Shown here piece by piece: positions 1-8,552 of a stretch of DNA of 64,000 bases. Source of the DNA: Aneurinibacillus sp. REN35 (lineage in GTDB: Bacteria > Bacillota > Bacilli > Aneurinibacillales > Aneurinibacillaceae); contig NZ_JBFTXJ020000014.1 of the NCBI RefSeq assembly GCF_041379945.2, forward strand, positions 55,169 to 119,168, in the 5' to 3' direction. The position numbers and the translations under genes are program-made. The notes beneath the pieces are model-generated. The model worked only from the letters and a program-made list of their open reading frames with translations. It did no database searches and was not told where the DNA came from. Every line of letters begins with the position of its first letter. Position 1 is the first letter of the stretch.

Positions 1-663
1 ATTCGTCTCACTCCGCCAATTGACGGAACGATGCTGGATTGTGCGCTGCAAAAGCTTTCTGCTTTTGACTGGATTTTCTTCACCAGCGTGAATGGGGTAG
101 TTTTCTTCTTCCGCCGGATGTTGGAACTTGGGGTTGATATGAAACAATTTGGCGGTAGGATTGCCGCCGTAGGCACGAAAACAGCCGCCGCGCTCGAAGC
201 ACGGGGGCTATCCGTGCAGCATATTCCAGGTTCATTTACTGCAGAGCATTTGCTTGCGGCGATGAAGGGTACACTACGACCAGGACAGAAAGTACTGCTT
301 CCCAGGTCTTCGATTGGGCGCGATGTACTGCCTCATGGCCTGCGCGAGCTCGGTATGGAAGTGACAGATGCGCCTGCGTATGATACGGTAAAAACGAAGG
401 AAAAGATTGGTGAGATGAAAGCCCTTCTTGCCAATAAGCAGATTGATATGATTACATTTACCAGTCCTTCGACTGCCCGCTATTTTTTGGACGAATTCAG
501 TGTACAGGAACGTCACGATTGTCTAGAGGGTCTACATATTGCCGCCATCGGTCCGATTACGGCAAAAGCGGTGCAGGAAGCCGGGCTTGACGTCCATGTA
601 ATGGGCGATGAATACAGCATTGACGGGCTCATTGAAGCCATGTCGAACTATAACGGGTGGTAA
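1..663 (+). CDS. hemD: Uroporphyrinogen-III synthase, 5' end outside the window
   Basis: The reading frame is open from base 1 and ends at a TAA at 661-663. About 220 residues are present and the N-terminus lies to the left of the window. The family closes and isomerises hydroxymethylbilane to uroporphyrinogen III, the branch point to heme and siroheme, in the cytoplasm. The stretch WIFFTSVNGV near residue 25 is the conserved HemD motif (W-I/V-x-F-T-S-x-N-G-V), and TFTSPSTARYF later in the protein is the second hallmark. It is followed 21 bp later by hemB and then hemL, the Bacillus hemAXCDBL operon order. An in-frame ATG at 31 exists but is internal to the fold, so it is not the start. Confidence 0.93.
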   Translation: MRLTPPIDGTMLDCALQKLSAFDWIFFTSVNGVVFFFRRMLELGVDMKQFGGRIAAVGTKTAAALEARGLSVQHIPGSFTAEHLLAAMKGTLRPGQKVLLPRSSIGRDVLPHGLRELGMEVTDAPAYDTVKTKEKIGEMKALLANKQIDMITFTSPSTARYFLDEFSVQERHDCLEGLHIAAIGPITAKAVQEAGLDVHVMGDEYSIDGLIEAMSNYNGW

Positions 664-684
664 ACTCGAGGAGGGATTATCAAT

Positions 685-1665
685 ATGTCTTTGAATTTTC
701 AGCGCCATCGTCGTCTGCGTACAACAGCCGCGATGAGAAATCTCGTCCGTGAAACATCTCTTCACGCAAATGATTTTATCTATCCTTTTTTTGTTGTAGA
801 AGGCAATGATGTAAAGCGTGAAATTCCTTCAATGCCAGGTGTATTCCACTATTCACTTGATCGTTTGGAAGAAGAAATACAAGAAGTCGTGGAACTTGGG
901 ATTCAATCTGTCATCCTATTTGGCGTACCGGATAATAAAGATGCCTGTGGCTCGGAAGCGTATGCTGAAAATGGCATCGTACAGCAGGCCACCCGCAAAG
1001 TAAAAAGCTGGGCGCCACATTTGGTCACCATGGCGGATACGTGCCTGTGTCAATATACAGACCATGGACATTGCGGCATGATTCATGATGAATACGTTGA
1101 TAATGATGCAAGCCTTGAACTCCTCGTAAAAACGGCTGTATCTCAGGCTGCTGCAGGTGCCGATGTGATCGCACCGTCCAACATGATGGATGGATTCGTA
1201 GCAGCCATTCGTCAAGGACTTGACGATGCGGGTTATGTTACTACACCGATTATGTCATATGCGGTCAAATATGCTTCGCAGTTCTACGGCCCGTTCCGTG
1301 ATGCCGCGCATTCTACTCCGCAGTTCGGTGACCGGAAGACATACCAGATGGACCCGGCTAATCGTCGTGAAGCGATGCGTGAGGCAGCGTCTGATGTTGA
1401 AGAAGGCGCTGATATGTTGATGGTAAAACCGGCAATGGCTTATATGGATATTATTCGTGAAGTAAAAGACAACTTTGATTTGCCTGTAGCGGCATACAAC
1501 GTAAGCGGAGAATATTCCATGATTAAGGCGGCAGCAGAACGTGGATGGGTTGATGAAAAAGGAATTACGCTAGAACTTCTCACCAGTCTAAAACGTGCGG
1601 GCGCTGATATGATTCTCACATATTCCGCCAAAGATGCGGCACGCTGGTTAAAAGAAATCGACTAA
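685..1665 (+). CDS. hemB: Delta-aminolevulinic acid dehydratase (porphobilinogen synthase)
   Basis: 326 residues, full length for the family. The enzyme condenses two 5-aminolevulinate molecules to porphobilinogen in the cytoplasm. The Cys-rich metal site [14 protein letters not shown] (around residues 117-130) indicates a zinc-type HemB. The two active-site lysines lie in [17 protein letters not shown] and [22 protein letters not shown] precedes the ATG at 685 with normal spacing. It sits between hemD and hemL without a terminator and is therefore co-transcribed with them. Confidence 0.97.
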   Translation: MSLNFQRHRRLRTTAAMRNLVRETSLHANDFIYPFFVVEGNDVKREIPSMPGVFHYSLDRLEEEIQEVVELGIQSVILFGVPDNKDACGSEAYAENGIVQQATRKVKSWAPHLVTMADTCLCQYTDHGHCGMIHDEYVDNDASLELLVKTAVSQAAAGADVIAPSNMMDGFVAAIRQGLDDAGYVTTPIMSYAVKYASQFYGPFRDAAHSTPQFGDRKTYQMDPANRREAMREAASDVEEGADMLMVKPAMAYMDIIREVKDNFDLPVAAYNVSGEYSMIKAAAERGWVDEKGITLELLTSLKRAGADMILTYSAKDAARWLKEID

Positions 1666-1691
1666 GCGATACAGAATAGGAGGAGCATAGC

Positions 1692-2981
1692 ATGCATAAG
1701 GGATACAATACATCAATTCAAAGTTTTGCAGAGGCAAAGAAATATATGCCGGGCGGTGTAAACAGCCCGGTCCGTGCATTCAAATCGGTCGGCATGAATC
1801 CGGTTTATATGGAGCGTGGGATGGGATCTAAGATCTATGATGTGGACGGCAACGAATACATCGACTATGTAGGCTCCTGGGGACCGCTTATTCTTGGACA
1901 CTGTCATCCAGCGGTACAGGAAGCGCTCCGCGTGACGCTGGAAAAGGGAACAAGTTTTGGTGCACCGACTGTGCTGGAGACGGATATGGCCAAGTTGGTA
2001 TGTGAAATCGTTCCTTCCGTTGAAGTTGTACGGATGGTGAACTCTGGCACAGAAGCAACCATGAGTGCGCTTCGTCTAGCGCGCGGTTATACGAAGCGCG
2101 ATAAAATTATGAAGTTTGAAGGCTGCTATCACGGTCATGGCGATAGCCTGCTGATCAAGGCTGGTTCCGGTGTAGCCACACTAGGGCTGCCGGATAGCCC
2201 TGGTGTTCCTTCCTCTATTGCTTCACACACGATTACGGTTCCATACAACGATTTAGAGAGCGTGAAAGTGGCGTTTGAGCGTTATGGTCATGAACTGGCT
2301 GCTGTCATTGTTGAGCCGGTAGCGGGCAATATGGGGGTTGTGCCTGCGCTCCCTGGATTTTTAGAGGGACTTCGTGCGTTAACGCAAGAGTATGGTACAG
2401 TACTGATCTTTGACGAAGTCATGACCGGATTCCGTGTCGGCTATCATTGTGCGCAGGGTCGTTTCGGTATTACGCCGGATCTAACGACAATGGGTAAGGT
2501 AATTGGCGGTGGTCTTCCGGTAGGTGCATATGGTGGTAAGGAAGAGATTATGCGACAGATCGCACCGGACGGTCCGGTATACCAAGCAGGTACGCTTTCG
2601 GGCAACCCATTAGCAATGGCTGCAGGGTATGCTACACTTCAGGAACTGGGTAAGCCGGGAATGTATGAAGAATTAGAGCGCAAAAGCATCCGCCTTGCAG
2701 AAGGTATTGCAGCCAATGCGCAAGAGGTCGGTATTCCGCTTCAAATCAACGGTATTGGCTCTATGGTGGGTGTGTTCTTCACAGATCAGCAGGTCATTAA
2801 CTATGAAACCGCAAAAACGTCTGATCTTGAACGATTTGCCAAGTACTTCCGATTGATGCTTGAAGAAGGGGTATCTCTGCCTCCATCCCAATTTGAAGGA
2901 ATGTTCGTATCGATGGCTCACACAGATGAAGACATTGAGCGCACTATCGAAGCAAACTATAACGCATTAAAAAAACTATAG
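1692..2981 (+). CDS. hemL: Glutamate-1-semialdehyde 2,1-aminomutase
   Basis: 429 residues, typical length. This PLP enzyme converts glutamate-1-semialdehyde to 5-aminolevulinate in the C5 route to tetrapyrroles. Visible motifs are the N-terminal [11 protein letters not shown], the aminotransferase class III core [11 protein letters not shown], and [16 protein letters not shown], whose lysine forms the Schiff base with PLP. A strong RBS (AGGAGG) precedes the ATG at 1692. It is the last gene of the hem operon and is closed by the hairpin at 3001-3030. Confidence 0.97.
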   Translation: MHKGYNTSIQSFAEAKKYMPGGVNSPVRAFKSVGMNPVYMERGMGSKIYDVDGNEYIDYVGSWGPLILGHCHPAVQEALRVTLEKGTSFGAPTVLETDMAKLVCEIVPSVEVVRMVNSGTEATMSALRLARGYTKRDKIMKFEGCYHGHGDSLLIKAGSGVATLGLPDSPGVPSSIASHTITVPYNDLESVKVAFERYGHELAAVIVEPVAGNMGVVPALPGFLEGLRALTQEYGTVLIFDEVMTGFRVGYHCAQGRFGITPDLTTMGKVIGGGLPVGAYGGKEEIMRQIAPDGPVYQAGTLSGNPLAMAAGYATLQELGKPGMYEELERKSIRLAEGIAANAQEVGIPLQINGIGSMVGVFFTDQQVINYETAKTSDLERFAKYFRLMLEEGVSLPPSQFEGMFVSMAHTDEDIERTIEANYNALKKL

Positions 2982-3000
2982 ATACATGTACAAAGTTGAG

Positions 3001-3030
3001 GCTCGGGAATAACCTTCCTGGGCTTTTTTT
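3001..3030 (+). terminator. Intrinsic terminator of the hem operon
   Basis: GCTCGGGAA (3001-3009) pairs with TTCCTGGGC (3015-3023), nine pairs including two G-T wobbles, followed directly by seven T residues. It lies 20 bp behind the hemL stop. Confidence 0.85.
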
Positions 3031-3332
3031 ATTCTAGATAAGTTGCCCTTAGCTTCTGTACAAGCTCAAGTCTAGAGTGGAATCTATCATGCCCATGTTA
3101 TCAATGAACTATTTGTGAATTTTTTCACTTTATTATTTTAAAAAATACCATTATATGCAAAAATATAAAATAAGGAGATAGGCCAGAAGAATTAAATTAT
3201 TTACATTATATTTACATGTAGTGAACTCTCCCGATGCGCTGTGTTAACAAAAAGAGCGTATAATCCAAAAGAACCACCTTTCTTATAGTAGTACCTCAAT
3301 TTATATATAAATTATTTAAGGGAGAGTTGCGA
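3031..3332. other. AT-rich intergenic region between hemL and the ATP-grasp gene
   Basis: About 300 bp without a gene, clearly more AT-rich than its flanks. It holds the Fnr/Crp-type box at 3114-3129 (listed separately), a possible -10 element TTATAT at 3151-3156, and an isolated TATAAT at 3259-3264 with no good -35. I see no RNA gene or protected ORF in it. Confidence 0.6.
3114..3129 (+). promoter_or_regulatory. Candidate Fnr/Crp-family operator with a class II promoter
   Basis: TGTGA (3114-3118), six bases, TCACT (3125-3129). This equals the Fnr consensus described for B. subtilis (TGTGA-N6-TCACT) and resembles Crp-family sites generally. The centre is at 3121.5. A -10-like TTATAT lies at 3151-3156, so a start near 3163 would put the box at about -41.5, the class II activator position. 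The likely target is the ATP-grasp gene at 3333, leaving a leader of about 170 nt. The match is visible; binding is inferred. Confidence 0.5.
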
Positions 3333-4376
3333 ATGAAAAAACATGTTGTCTTTTTTGAAGTACAAGGTGGAACCGATAAGGGAGCGGATGGGTATCGACC
3401 AGATACGATGCCGATGATCGAGTCGCTTAAGAGTCGCGGATGGAGTGCAGAGGTTATCTTTTATTCCGATGAACAAAAAGACGAGATTTTTGAACAGGTG
3501 GTTCGCAATGCTGATGCATACATCAGCCGAATCAATCCTGGCAATTTGAAGAGCGAGGCCACATATTTCTCGATGCTGCGTCAACTATGTGAATTCGGGG
3601 TCAAGGGTCTGCCGCATCCCGATGCGATGATTGGTTATGGAGCGAAGGATGCGCTGGTGAAGCTGCGTGAAACACCGCTTGTTCCAGAAGATACATTTGC
3701 TTATTATGACATCGCTTCGTTCAAAGACAATTTCCCGCTATCCCTAAAAAACGGTGAACGCGTATTGAAACAGAACCGGGGCTCAACCGGAGAAGGAATC
3801 TGGCGCGTGCAACTAGTAAATGAGATGGACGAGACAGATCGAGTTCCGCTTGATGCTCTTGTACGTTGTACAGAGGCAAAAGACAATCATGTAGAAGAAC
3901 ATACACTTGAATCGTTTATGACTTTTTGCGAGCAGTATATCGTAGGAGAAAATGGGATGTTGGTCGATATGCCGTTTCTTCCGCGCATCAAAGAAGGTGA
4001 GATTCGTCTATTGATGCTGCACAAAACACCAGTCAATGTCGTCCATAAAAAGCCTGCAGAAGACGCAAACGCTTTCTCGGCTACGTTATTCTCAGGCGCG
4101 CAATATCGCTACGATGCCCCAGAAGAATGGGGGGATCTTGTTCATTCATTTATGGCGAGTCTGCCTATTATAACAGAGAAACTCGGTGGGTATGATCTGC
4201 CGCTTATCTGGACGGCTGACTTTATACTCGATACGGACGAACAGGGACGTGATTGCTATATTCTTGGTGAAATGAACTGCTCGTGTGTAGGCTTTACTTC
4301 ACAACTCTCTCTTAGTGAAAATGTAGCGGAAGAAATTATCAAGATTCTTTCAGAAACAGAAATGGTAGAACAATAG
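3333..4376 (+). CDS. ATP-grasp-like protein, probable Cj0069 family
   Basis: 347 residues from the ATG at 3333. I prefer it to the in-frame TTG at 3327 because AAGGGAGAG at 3318-3326 gives normal spacing only to the ATG. The protein begins KKHVVFFEVQGG and carries RVLKQNRGSTGEGIWRV (ATP-binding loop of ATP-grasp type), EGEIRLLML and GEMNCSCVG near the end (metal/ATP site with E and N). These resemble the family named after Campylobacter Cj0069, by memory only. The fold suggests an ATP-dependent carboxylate ligase, but the substrate is unknown. It is monocistronic, flanked by terminators at 3001 and 4394. Confidence 0.6.
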   Translation: MKKHVVFFEVQGGTDKGADGYRPDTMPMIESLKSRGWSAEVIFYSDEQKDEIFEQVVRNADAYISRINPGNLKSEATYFSMLRQLCEFGVKGLPHPDAMIGYGAKDALVKLRETPLVPEDTFAYYDIASFKDNFPLSLKNGERVLKQNRGSTGEGIWRVQLVNEMDETDRVPLDALVRCTEAKDNHVEEHTLESFMTFCEQYIVGENGMLVDMPFLPRIKEGEIRLLMLHKTPVNVVHKKPAEDANAFSATLFSGAQYRYDAPEEWGDLVHSFMASLPIITEKLGGYDLPLIWTADFILDTDEQGRDCYILGEMNCSCVGFTSQLSLSENVAEEIIKILSETEMVEQ

Positions 4377-4393
4377 CATATCCGTGTATCTTT

Positions 4394-4436
4394 GGCTGTC
4401 TCCCCGCTGTCTATCCGGCGTTGAGACGGTCTTTTT
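4394..4436 (+). terminator. Intrinsic terminator after the ATP-grasp gene
   Basis: GGCTGTCTC (4394-4402) pairs with GAGACGGTC (4423-4431), nine pairs with two wobbles, then five T residues. Confidence 0.75.
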
Positions 4437-4483
4437 GTCGTTTGTATATCGCCATCGCAATTGTAGCTGAGGTGTTATTATTT

Positions 4484-4514
4484 TTCATGATTTTCATTGA
4501 AAAAAGCATATCCT
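4484..4514 (+). promoter_or_regulatory. Possible sigma-E promoter of spoVID
   Basis: TTCATGAT (4484-4491), 15 bp, CATATCCT (4507-4514). Against the sigma-E pattern (GTCATATT and CATACAMT) this scores about 5/8 and 6/8. spoVID is a known sigma-E gene in B. subtilis, which is the main reason to list so weak a match. Confidence 0.35.
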
Positions 4515-4572
4515 CTTTTTTCTCTCTATATATTTTAAGGAAGGCTATTCGAGGAGGGAGGATTTCTTCAGC

Positions 4573-5982
4573 ATGCAGGACAATCAAGAAGCGATTTTGG
4601 CGTTTCCGGTGCAGCATTCCGTCTTTATTTCCCCTGACCAGAGCGAGATTGAACAAATTGATGAGATAGAATTGACACCGCATATCCAGATCAAAGAAAC
4701 CGCTGATGAGGTAATCATATCCGGATATTTGAAGCTGGAAGGAAAATATGCGGGCAAGCCCCCGAAATTTCCGGATATTATGCTGGATAGCAAAGAAACG
4801 AAAGTGACAGGGTATGTCGATTCGGTTGTCTTTAATCCGTTTGCAATGGATCCGGATGATTTCGAGACGGATAGTGAGCTAACGGTATTCAGGGAGAAGA
4901 TACCGATTCATATCCGGATTGCCCGCAATAAAATTGAAGATGTAGAGCAGGTCTATGCATCGGTCGTAACGTTTGATTATGAGATTCAATCTGCACGCAA
5001 GCTGGCTATAACGGCAGAGCTTGCGCTAAACGGTGTAAAGAGTGAGATCTCTGCACCTCCAAAAGAAGAGCTGGTGTCTGAGACTTCGCTCTCACTAGAG
5101 TACGTTGCGCTGCGGAACGTAGAAGAGGAAGATACGGAAGAAGAAGCGGTAGACACAGCAGAAGAAGAAAGTGCGCTAGAGCCTGAGGTAGAACCGATAG
5201 CATGGAAAGAAAGCGCGGATATTAAATCGACGGAGCCTGCGCCTGCGGCAGAACAGCAGACGGAGCCTGTGCCTGAATCTGTCACGCTAAAAGAAATAGA
5301 GGTTCAAGAGTCGACAGAGGCAGAAGCCGCGCAGCAGACAGAGTCGAAGTCAGAAGTTGAACAGCCGGCACATCCAACAGTAGCTCCAATAATACAAGAA
5401 GTGAAAGCAGAAGAAAAAGAGCCATCGATACAGGCAGAGGAAAAGAAGGAAGAGGTAAGGGAAGAGGAGTCACAAGATACGATAGATGAAGCTCCGGTAG
5501 GGGAGGAAATATCAGAGGAAGCGAGAGAAGAGGAACAGGAAGAGGAGCAAGAAGAGGTTGAAGAAGAGAAGCAGGATGAGGCCAGAGTATCCATTACATT
5601 GAAGGGAACAAAGCGCGATCCTGTAACGGTTACGACATCGTTATTATCTTCTTATGCTGAACGTGAAGAGAGGCAGACGGCTGAGCCTGCGCCAACTGAA
5701 GCAGACGAGGTACGCAATCAAAATGGTACAGGAACAGAGGAGGGCGAAGAAGGGCCTGCAGCAGAGAGAAAGGAAGGCGCTCTGTATTTAACTTCTTTTA
5801 TGAAGCAGGGAGAGGAAGGCTTTACGCGCATGAAAATGTGCATTGCTCAAAAGGATGAAACGCTTGACGGTATTGCTGAAAAGTACAGCGTAAGTCCGGC
5901 TGATATTGCACTTGCTAATGGACTGCATACGAACGCCACAGTAGCTAAAGGACAAGTGCTGTATATTCCGGTCAAATCGTAA
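4573..5982 (+). CDS. spoVID: Stage VI sporulation protein D, spore coat morphogenetic protein
   Basis: 469 residues. SpoVID drives encasement of the forespore by the coat and works with SpoIVA and SafA on the mother-cell side. The N-terminal about 140 residues match the SpoVID N domain (LTPHIQIKETADEVIISGY and following beta-rich segment). Residues roughly 170-400 are a very acidic Glu/Ala/Pro-rich linker. The C-terminus is a single LysM module (KDETLDGIAEKYSVSPADI, ending GQVLYIPVKS). GAGGAGGGAG sits 12 bp before the ATG. Position after hemL and before a ysxE-type gene is the B. subtilis order. The linker is what creates the long Ser/Leu-rich open frames on the opposite strand. Confidence 0.93.
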   Translation: MQDNQEAILAFPVQHSVFISPDQSEIEQIDEIELTPHIQIKETADEVIISGYLKLEGKYAGKPPKFPDIMLDSKETKVTGYVDSVVFNPFAMDPDDFETDSELTVFREKIPIHIRIARNKIEDVEQVYASVVTFDYEIQSARKLAITAELALNGVKSEISAPPKEELVSETSLSLEYVALRNVEEEDTEEEAVDTAEEESALEPEVEPIAWKESADIKSTEPAPAAEQQTEPVPESVTLKEIEVQESTEAEAAQQTESKSEVEQPAHPTVAPIIQEVKAEEKEPSIQAEEKKEEVREEESQDTIDEAPVGEEISEEAREEEQEEEQEEVEEEKQDEARVSITLKGTKRDPVTVTTSLLSSYAEREERQTAEPAPTEADEVRNQNGTGTEEGEEGPAAERKEGALYLTSFMKQGEEGFTRMKMCIAQKDETLDGIAEKYSVSPADIALANGLHTNATVAKGQVLYIPVKS

Positions 5983-6000
5983 TGGATAAGGGGGAGAAAG

Positions 6001-6990
6001 ATGAGCCTGCAGGAAGAGCGGTTGCGCAGTCATCTAGAAGCATACCCCTTTATCATTCGTGAAGTAGGACAGGGAGAGGATGGCTGGTATGCGCTGACGA
6101 ATCGGGGCAAGAAACGGATTATTGTCTGTGCTGATGAGTCTGTGCTGCGCTGGTCGCACAGATGGCGAGAGTATCTTGTCCTTCGAGGATTCAGACGTGT
6201 CGAGCGCTATTTGGTAACTTCGCACGGTGCACACTGGATAGTGGATGATGCGGACGGTTATGCGCTATCCGATTACTGGACAGCCGATGATCATTGGCCG
6301 AGGCGGCCTATGATGCAAGCGGAAGGGTATCGTATGCTCGGCGAGCTGCTGGCCCATATTCATATGTGCTTTGATCAGACGCAAGAAAGCTACCAGGGAC
6401 CATACCGAAGGAGAGCGATGATAGATGATGCACTCCTTGCGAGTAAACATGAACAATTACGTACGATTAATTCAACGTTAAAAACACATCCGATGGATGC
6501 CTGGAATAAATGGCTATCGTACAATCTTTCCCTTGTAGAAGAAAGACTTAGGAAAGCGGAAGTCCTGTATAAAGCGAGCGGGGTAGAAGAAGATCGGACC
6601 CCGCTCTCCTTTTCTTATTTTCCCCTCTCTTCATTGGTGCATTGGGAAGATGCGTGGTATCTTACGGGTCTTCACGCGCCGCTTCTTGTTCCCCGGCATG
6701 AAGATACGCTTTCTGTGCTTGAGCAGATTTATAGAATGGGAGGAGAAGAAGGCACGCGACATTTTCTCCTTGCATATACCGCTGTACGCCGGCTGTCTGA
6801 CAGAGAGAAGAACTATTTGCTCTCGCTTTTATCCTATCCGCTTCCGATTCTTATACATCTTGAGAATCCATCTGCTCTGGCTGAGAACCGAAACAATATT
6901 AAGGTCGGATTTCGACTTCAGAGCCAGCGCGAACATCTGCTTCGCTGTGTGGCAGAGATCCAGGGAGCAGATGGGGGGGCTGCCGAATGA
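6001..6990 (+). CDS. CotS/YsxE-related spore coat protein, degenerate kinase fold
   Basis: 329 residues, starting 18 bp after spoVID (RBS GGGGGAGA) and overlapping the next gene by 4 bp (ATGA). Length and Trp/Arg-rich composition resemble the CotS group of aminoglycoside-phosphotransferase-like coat proteins. It lacks both the HGD-x-H-x-x-N catalytic loop and the DFD metal motif. LLAHIHMCF occupies the helix that precedes these in the family. I read it as a pseudokinase or structural coat protein. Assignment rests on context (between spoVID and a clearer CotS-type gene), so the family call is moderate. Confidence 0.55.
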   Translation: MSLQEERLRSHLEAYPFIIREVGQGEDGWYALTNRGKKRIIVCADESVLRWSHRWREYLVLRGFRRVERYLVTSHGAHWIVDDADGYALSDYWTADDHWPRRPMMQAEGYRMLGELLAHIHMCFDQTQESYQGPYRRRAMIDDALLASKHEQLRTINSTLKTHPMDAWNKWLSYNLSLVEERLRKAEVLYKASGVEEDRTPLSFSYFPLSSLVHWEDAWYLTGLHAPLLVPRHEDTLSVLEQIYRMGGEEGTRHFLLAYTAVRRLSDREKNYLLSLLSYPLPILIHLENPSALAENRNNIKVGFRLQSQREHLLRCVAEIQGADGGAAE

Positions 6991-7997
6991 AGGGAAGAAT
7001 GGAATGGCAGGCAAAACATTTGCTGTATGAATATGATTTGTTTCTGCGTGGGATAGATTGGATACGCGAGAATGAATGGAAGATTGATACAGATCATGGT
7101 CTTTTCTTATTGAAAAAAACAGATGAATCCCCAGCACAACTGTACTTTGTGGCCTCCTGGCTGCACTATCTGCATAGCCAAGGAATCCAAAGTATTATGC
7201 CTTACTGTATAACGAAATACGGGGAGGCTTGTATTAGGGAAGTGGAGGGGACGTATGTGCTCCAGCAGTGGGTTACAGGAGCGCAGCCGATTCATGCGAT
7301 CCCGAATTGGGAGAGTCAGGTGTTGCGGGAAGTAGCACGTATTCATAGAATCAGCGCACAAACAGATAAAGGCTGGGATGGCTATGCGCCCGTATCGCTT
7401 GAGAAGATCAAAAGGCGATGGGAAGACGGAATTGTCCATATTAAGAAGCTGGCCAAAGAGACTGAGGGGGAAGGTGTGAGCCCGGGTTTGGAGAGGACAG
7501 TCAAAGAGAGTGCAGAACATGTACAGCATTTCGCAGAATGGGCGATACAGGAATTAGAGGAAGCGGCTGAGCAGATTGAAGAATCCGCACTTGTGCGTGT
7601 ATTGTGCCATGGACGCATTCACCGCCGCAACATGATCCAAGGTATTGATGGCCAGCTATATCTTACGAACTTCGAGCGTGCCAATCTTGATACACCGGTG
7701 CGTGATTTGGCTCTATTCTTCCGCAGGTATGCACCGCAGTGCCAGTGGAACATACGCAAAGGACGCGAGTGGCTGGCCGCTTATGAGGAAGAGCGTCCAT
7801 TGACAGAGGAGGAGCGCCAACTGTTATCGTGTTATCTATTATTTCCAGAACGTCTTGCACAGGTAGCGCGCGCCTATCTACGTGATAGAGGAGAAGAACG
7901 TGAACAGAACGGGCGCAAGCTTCTTAAAACATGGCAGAAGCATCTCGGATTCCTGCCGAAGATGCACCAATTTGCTTTTGCCATTACACAGAAATGA
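6987..7997 (+). CDS. ysxE: CotS-family spore coat protein, pseudokinase (YsxE-like)
   Basis: 336 residues, translationally coupled to the preceding gene by ATGA. It has the CotS/YsxE layout: the small lobe ends in LREVARIHRIS, followed by a charged spacer, then VLCHGRIHRRNMI and YLTNFERANLDTPVRDLALF. In active family members these read HGD-x-H-x-x-N and D-F/L-D. Here the catalytic Asp is Arg and the metal-binding Asp is Asn, so phosphotransfer is unlikely. In B. subtilis ysxE follows spoVID and encodes a coat protein dependent on SpoVID/SafA. The terminator at 7994-8030 closes the operon. Confidence 0.75.
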   Translation: MKGRMEWQAKHLLYEYDLFLRGIDWIRENEWKIDTDHGLFLLKKTDESPAQLYFVASWLHYLHSQGIQSIMPYCITKYGEACIREVEGTYVLQQWVTGAQPIHAIPNWESQVLREVARIHRISAQTDKGWDGYAPVSLEKIKRRWEDGIVHIKKLAKETEGEGVSPGLERTVKESAEHVQHFAEWAIQELEEAAEQIEESALVRVLCHGRIHRRNMIQGIDGQLYLTNFERANLDTPVRDLALFFRRYAPQCQWNIRKGREWLAAYEEERPLTEEERQLLSCYLLFPERLAQVARAYLRDRGEEREQNGRKLLKTWQKHLGFLPKMHQFAFAITQK

Positions 7998-8030
7998 GCC
8001 GCAGCCAGGCCAGGTTGCGGCTCATTTTTA
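7994..8030 (+). terminator. Intrinsic terminator after the spoVID operon
   Basis: ATGAGCCGCA (7994-8003) pairs perfectly with TGCGGCTCAT (8016-8025), then TTTTA. The stem includes the stop codon of the upstream gene. The opposite gene ends at 8028, so it may also serve the minus strand. Confidence 0.8.
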
Positions 8031-8210
8031 TATCCAATCAAGCAGAATGGCAGCATACAGAAGGATAAGCAGAACAAGTAAAATAACATCAATTGAAGTT
8101 GGGAAGATAAGTGTGCGAATAAACTGAAAAATAATAAACGGAACAATAAGCTGAAGGGTGCCGAAGCGGCATTTTACATAGAAGGGATGGTAGCGCCAGC
8201 GTCCTTTCAT
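8028..8210 (-). CDS. Small conserved-looking membrane protein (60 aa), function unknown
   Basis: The frame is open from 8300, but AAGGAG lies 8 bp before the ATG at 8210 and fixes the start there, giving 60 residues. It begins with a basic, aromatic head (MKGRWRYHPFYVKCRFG), followed by two hydrophobic segments: TLQLIVPFIIFQFIRTLIF and the C-terminal IDVILLVLLILLYAAILLDW. It stands alone, convergent with the spoVID operon and divergent from the oxidase operon. I do not recognise it. Confidence 0.6.
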   Translation of the reverse strand: MKGRWRYHPFYVKCRFGTLQLIVPFIIFQFIRTLIFPTSIDVILLVLLILLYAAILLDWI

Positions 8211-8330
8211 AGCAGAAGCTCCTTTCTTACAAGGCTTTCTGCTGACAGTATACGCAGGCGTTCGCGGATGGGTACTATTTTCACTTGAAAATTTTGTCAC
8301 GAAGTCGACAAACTTCTCGACAAATGATAA

Positions 8331-8359
8331 TTGACCCTCTTACGCAGGCGATATATCCT
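8331..8359 (+). promoter_or_regulatory. Candidate sigma-A promoter for the cbb3-like oxidase operon
   Basis: TTGACC (8331-8336), 17 bp, TATCCT (8354-8359). The tandem repeat TCGACAAA (two copies at 12-bp spacing) lies directly upstream of the -35, where an activator such as a response regulator would sit. Transcription would give a leader of about 190 nt. Confidence 0.35.
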
Positions 8360-8435
8360 AAAAACGTAGCATTAAATAGATGTGAAGGCATACTTTAACA
8401 ACATTATCGCATTGCTTATTTGAAATGTCAAGTAA

Positions 8436-8453
8436 GCACTATGCTTATAGTGT
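8436..8453. repeat. Inverted repeat in the ccoN leader
   Basis: GCACTAT (8436-8442), loop GCTT, ATAGTGT (8447-8453). Seven pairs, one a wobble in RNA. It lacks a T-run, so it is an operator or a leader hairpin rather than a terminator. Confidence 0.4.
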
Positions 8454-8552
8454 TATGTTCCATTATTTTCTCTATATGGATATATAATGCAGAAGCCGAA
8501 ACATCTTTTAAAGCGAAATATTACTTACACATTAAAGGGGGAGGTTTACAAC

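Larger units (their letters stand above)
8211..8552. other. Divergent regulatory region between the 60-aa gene and ccoN
   Basis: About 340 bp without a gene. It holds a 10-bp direct repeat TACGCAGGCG at 8251-8260 and 8341-8350, a second direct repeat TCGACAAA at 8305-8312 and 8317-8324 just upstream of a sigma-A-like promoter (8331-8359), an inverted repeat at 8436-8453, and TATAAT at 8483-8488 without a good -35. Together these suggest a regulated oxidase promoter. Confidence 0.5.

Noticed and set aside
4986..5594. Long Ser-rich and Leu-rich open frames on the minus strand
   Set aside because: They mirror the Glu/Ala-rich linker of spoVID (GAA/GAG codons read backwards) and have no RBS or family similarity.
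8211..8300. Longer minus-strand start at 8300 for the small membrane protein
   Set aside because: AAGGAG is placed for the ATG at 8210 and the extra 30 residues run into the divergent promoter region.
8487..8552. ATG at 8487 as ccoN start
   Set aside because: It overlaps the TATAAT at 8483-8488, has no RBS, and GGGGGAGG precedes the ATG at 8553.
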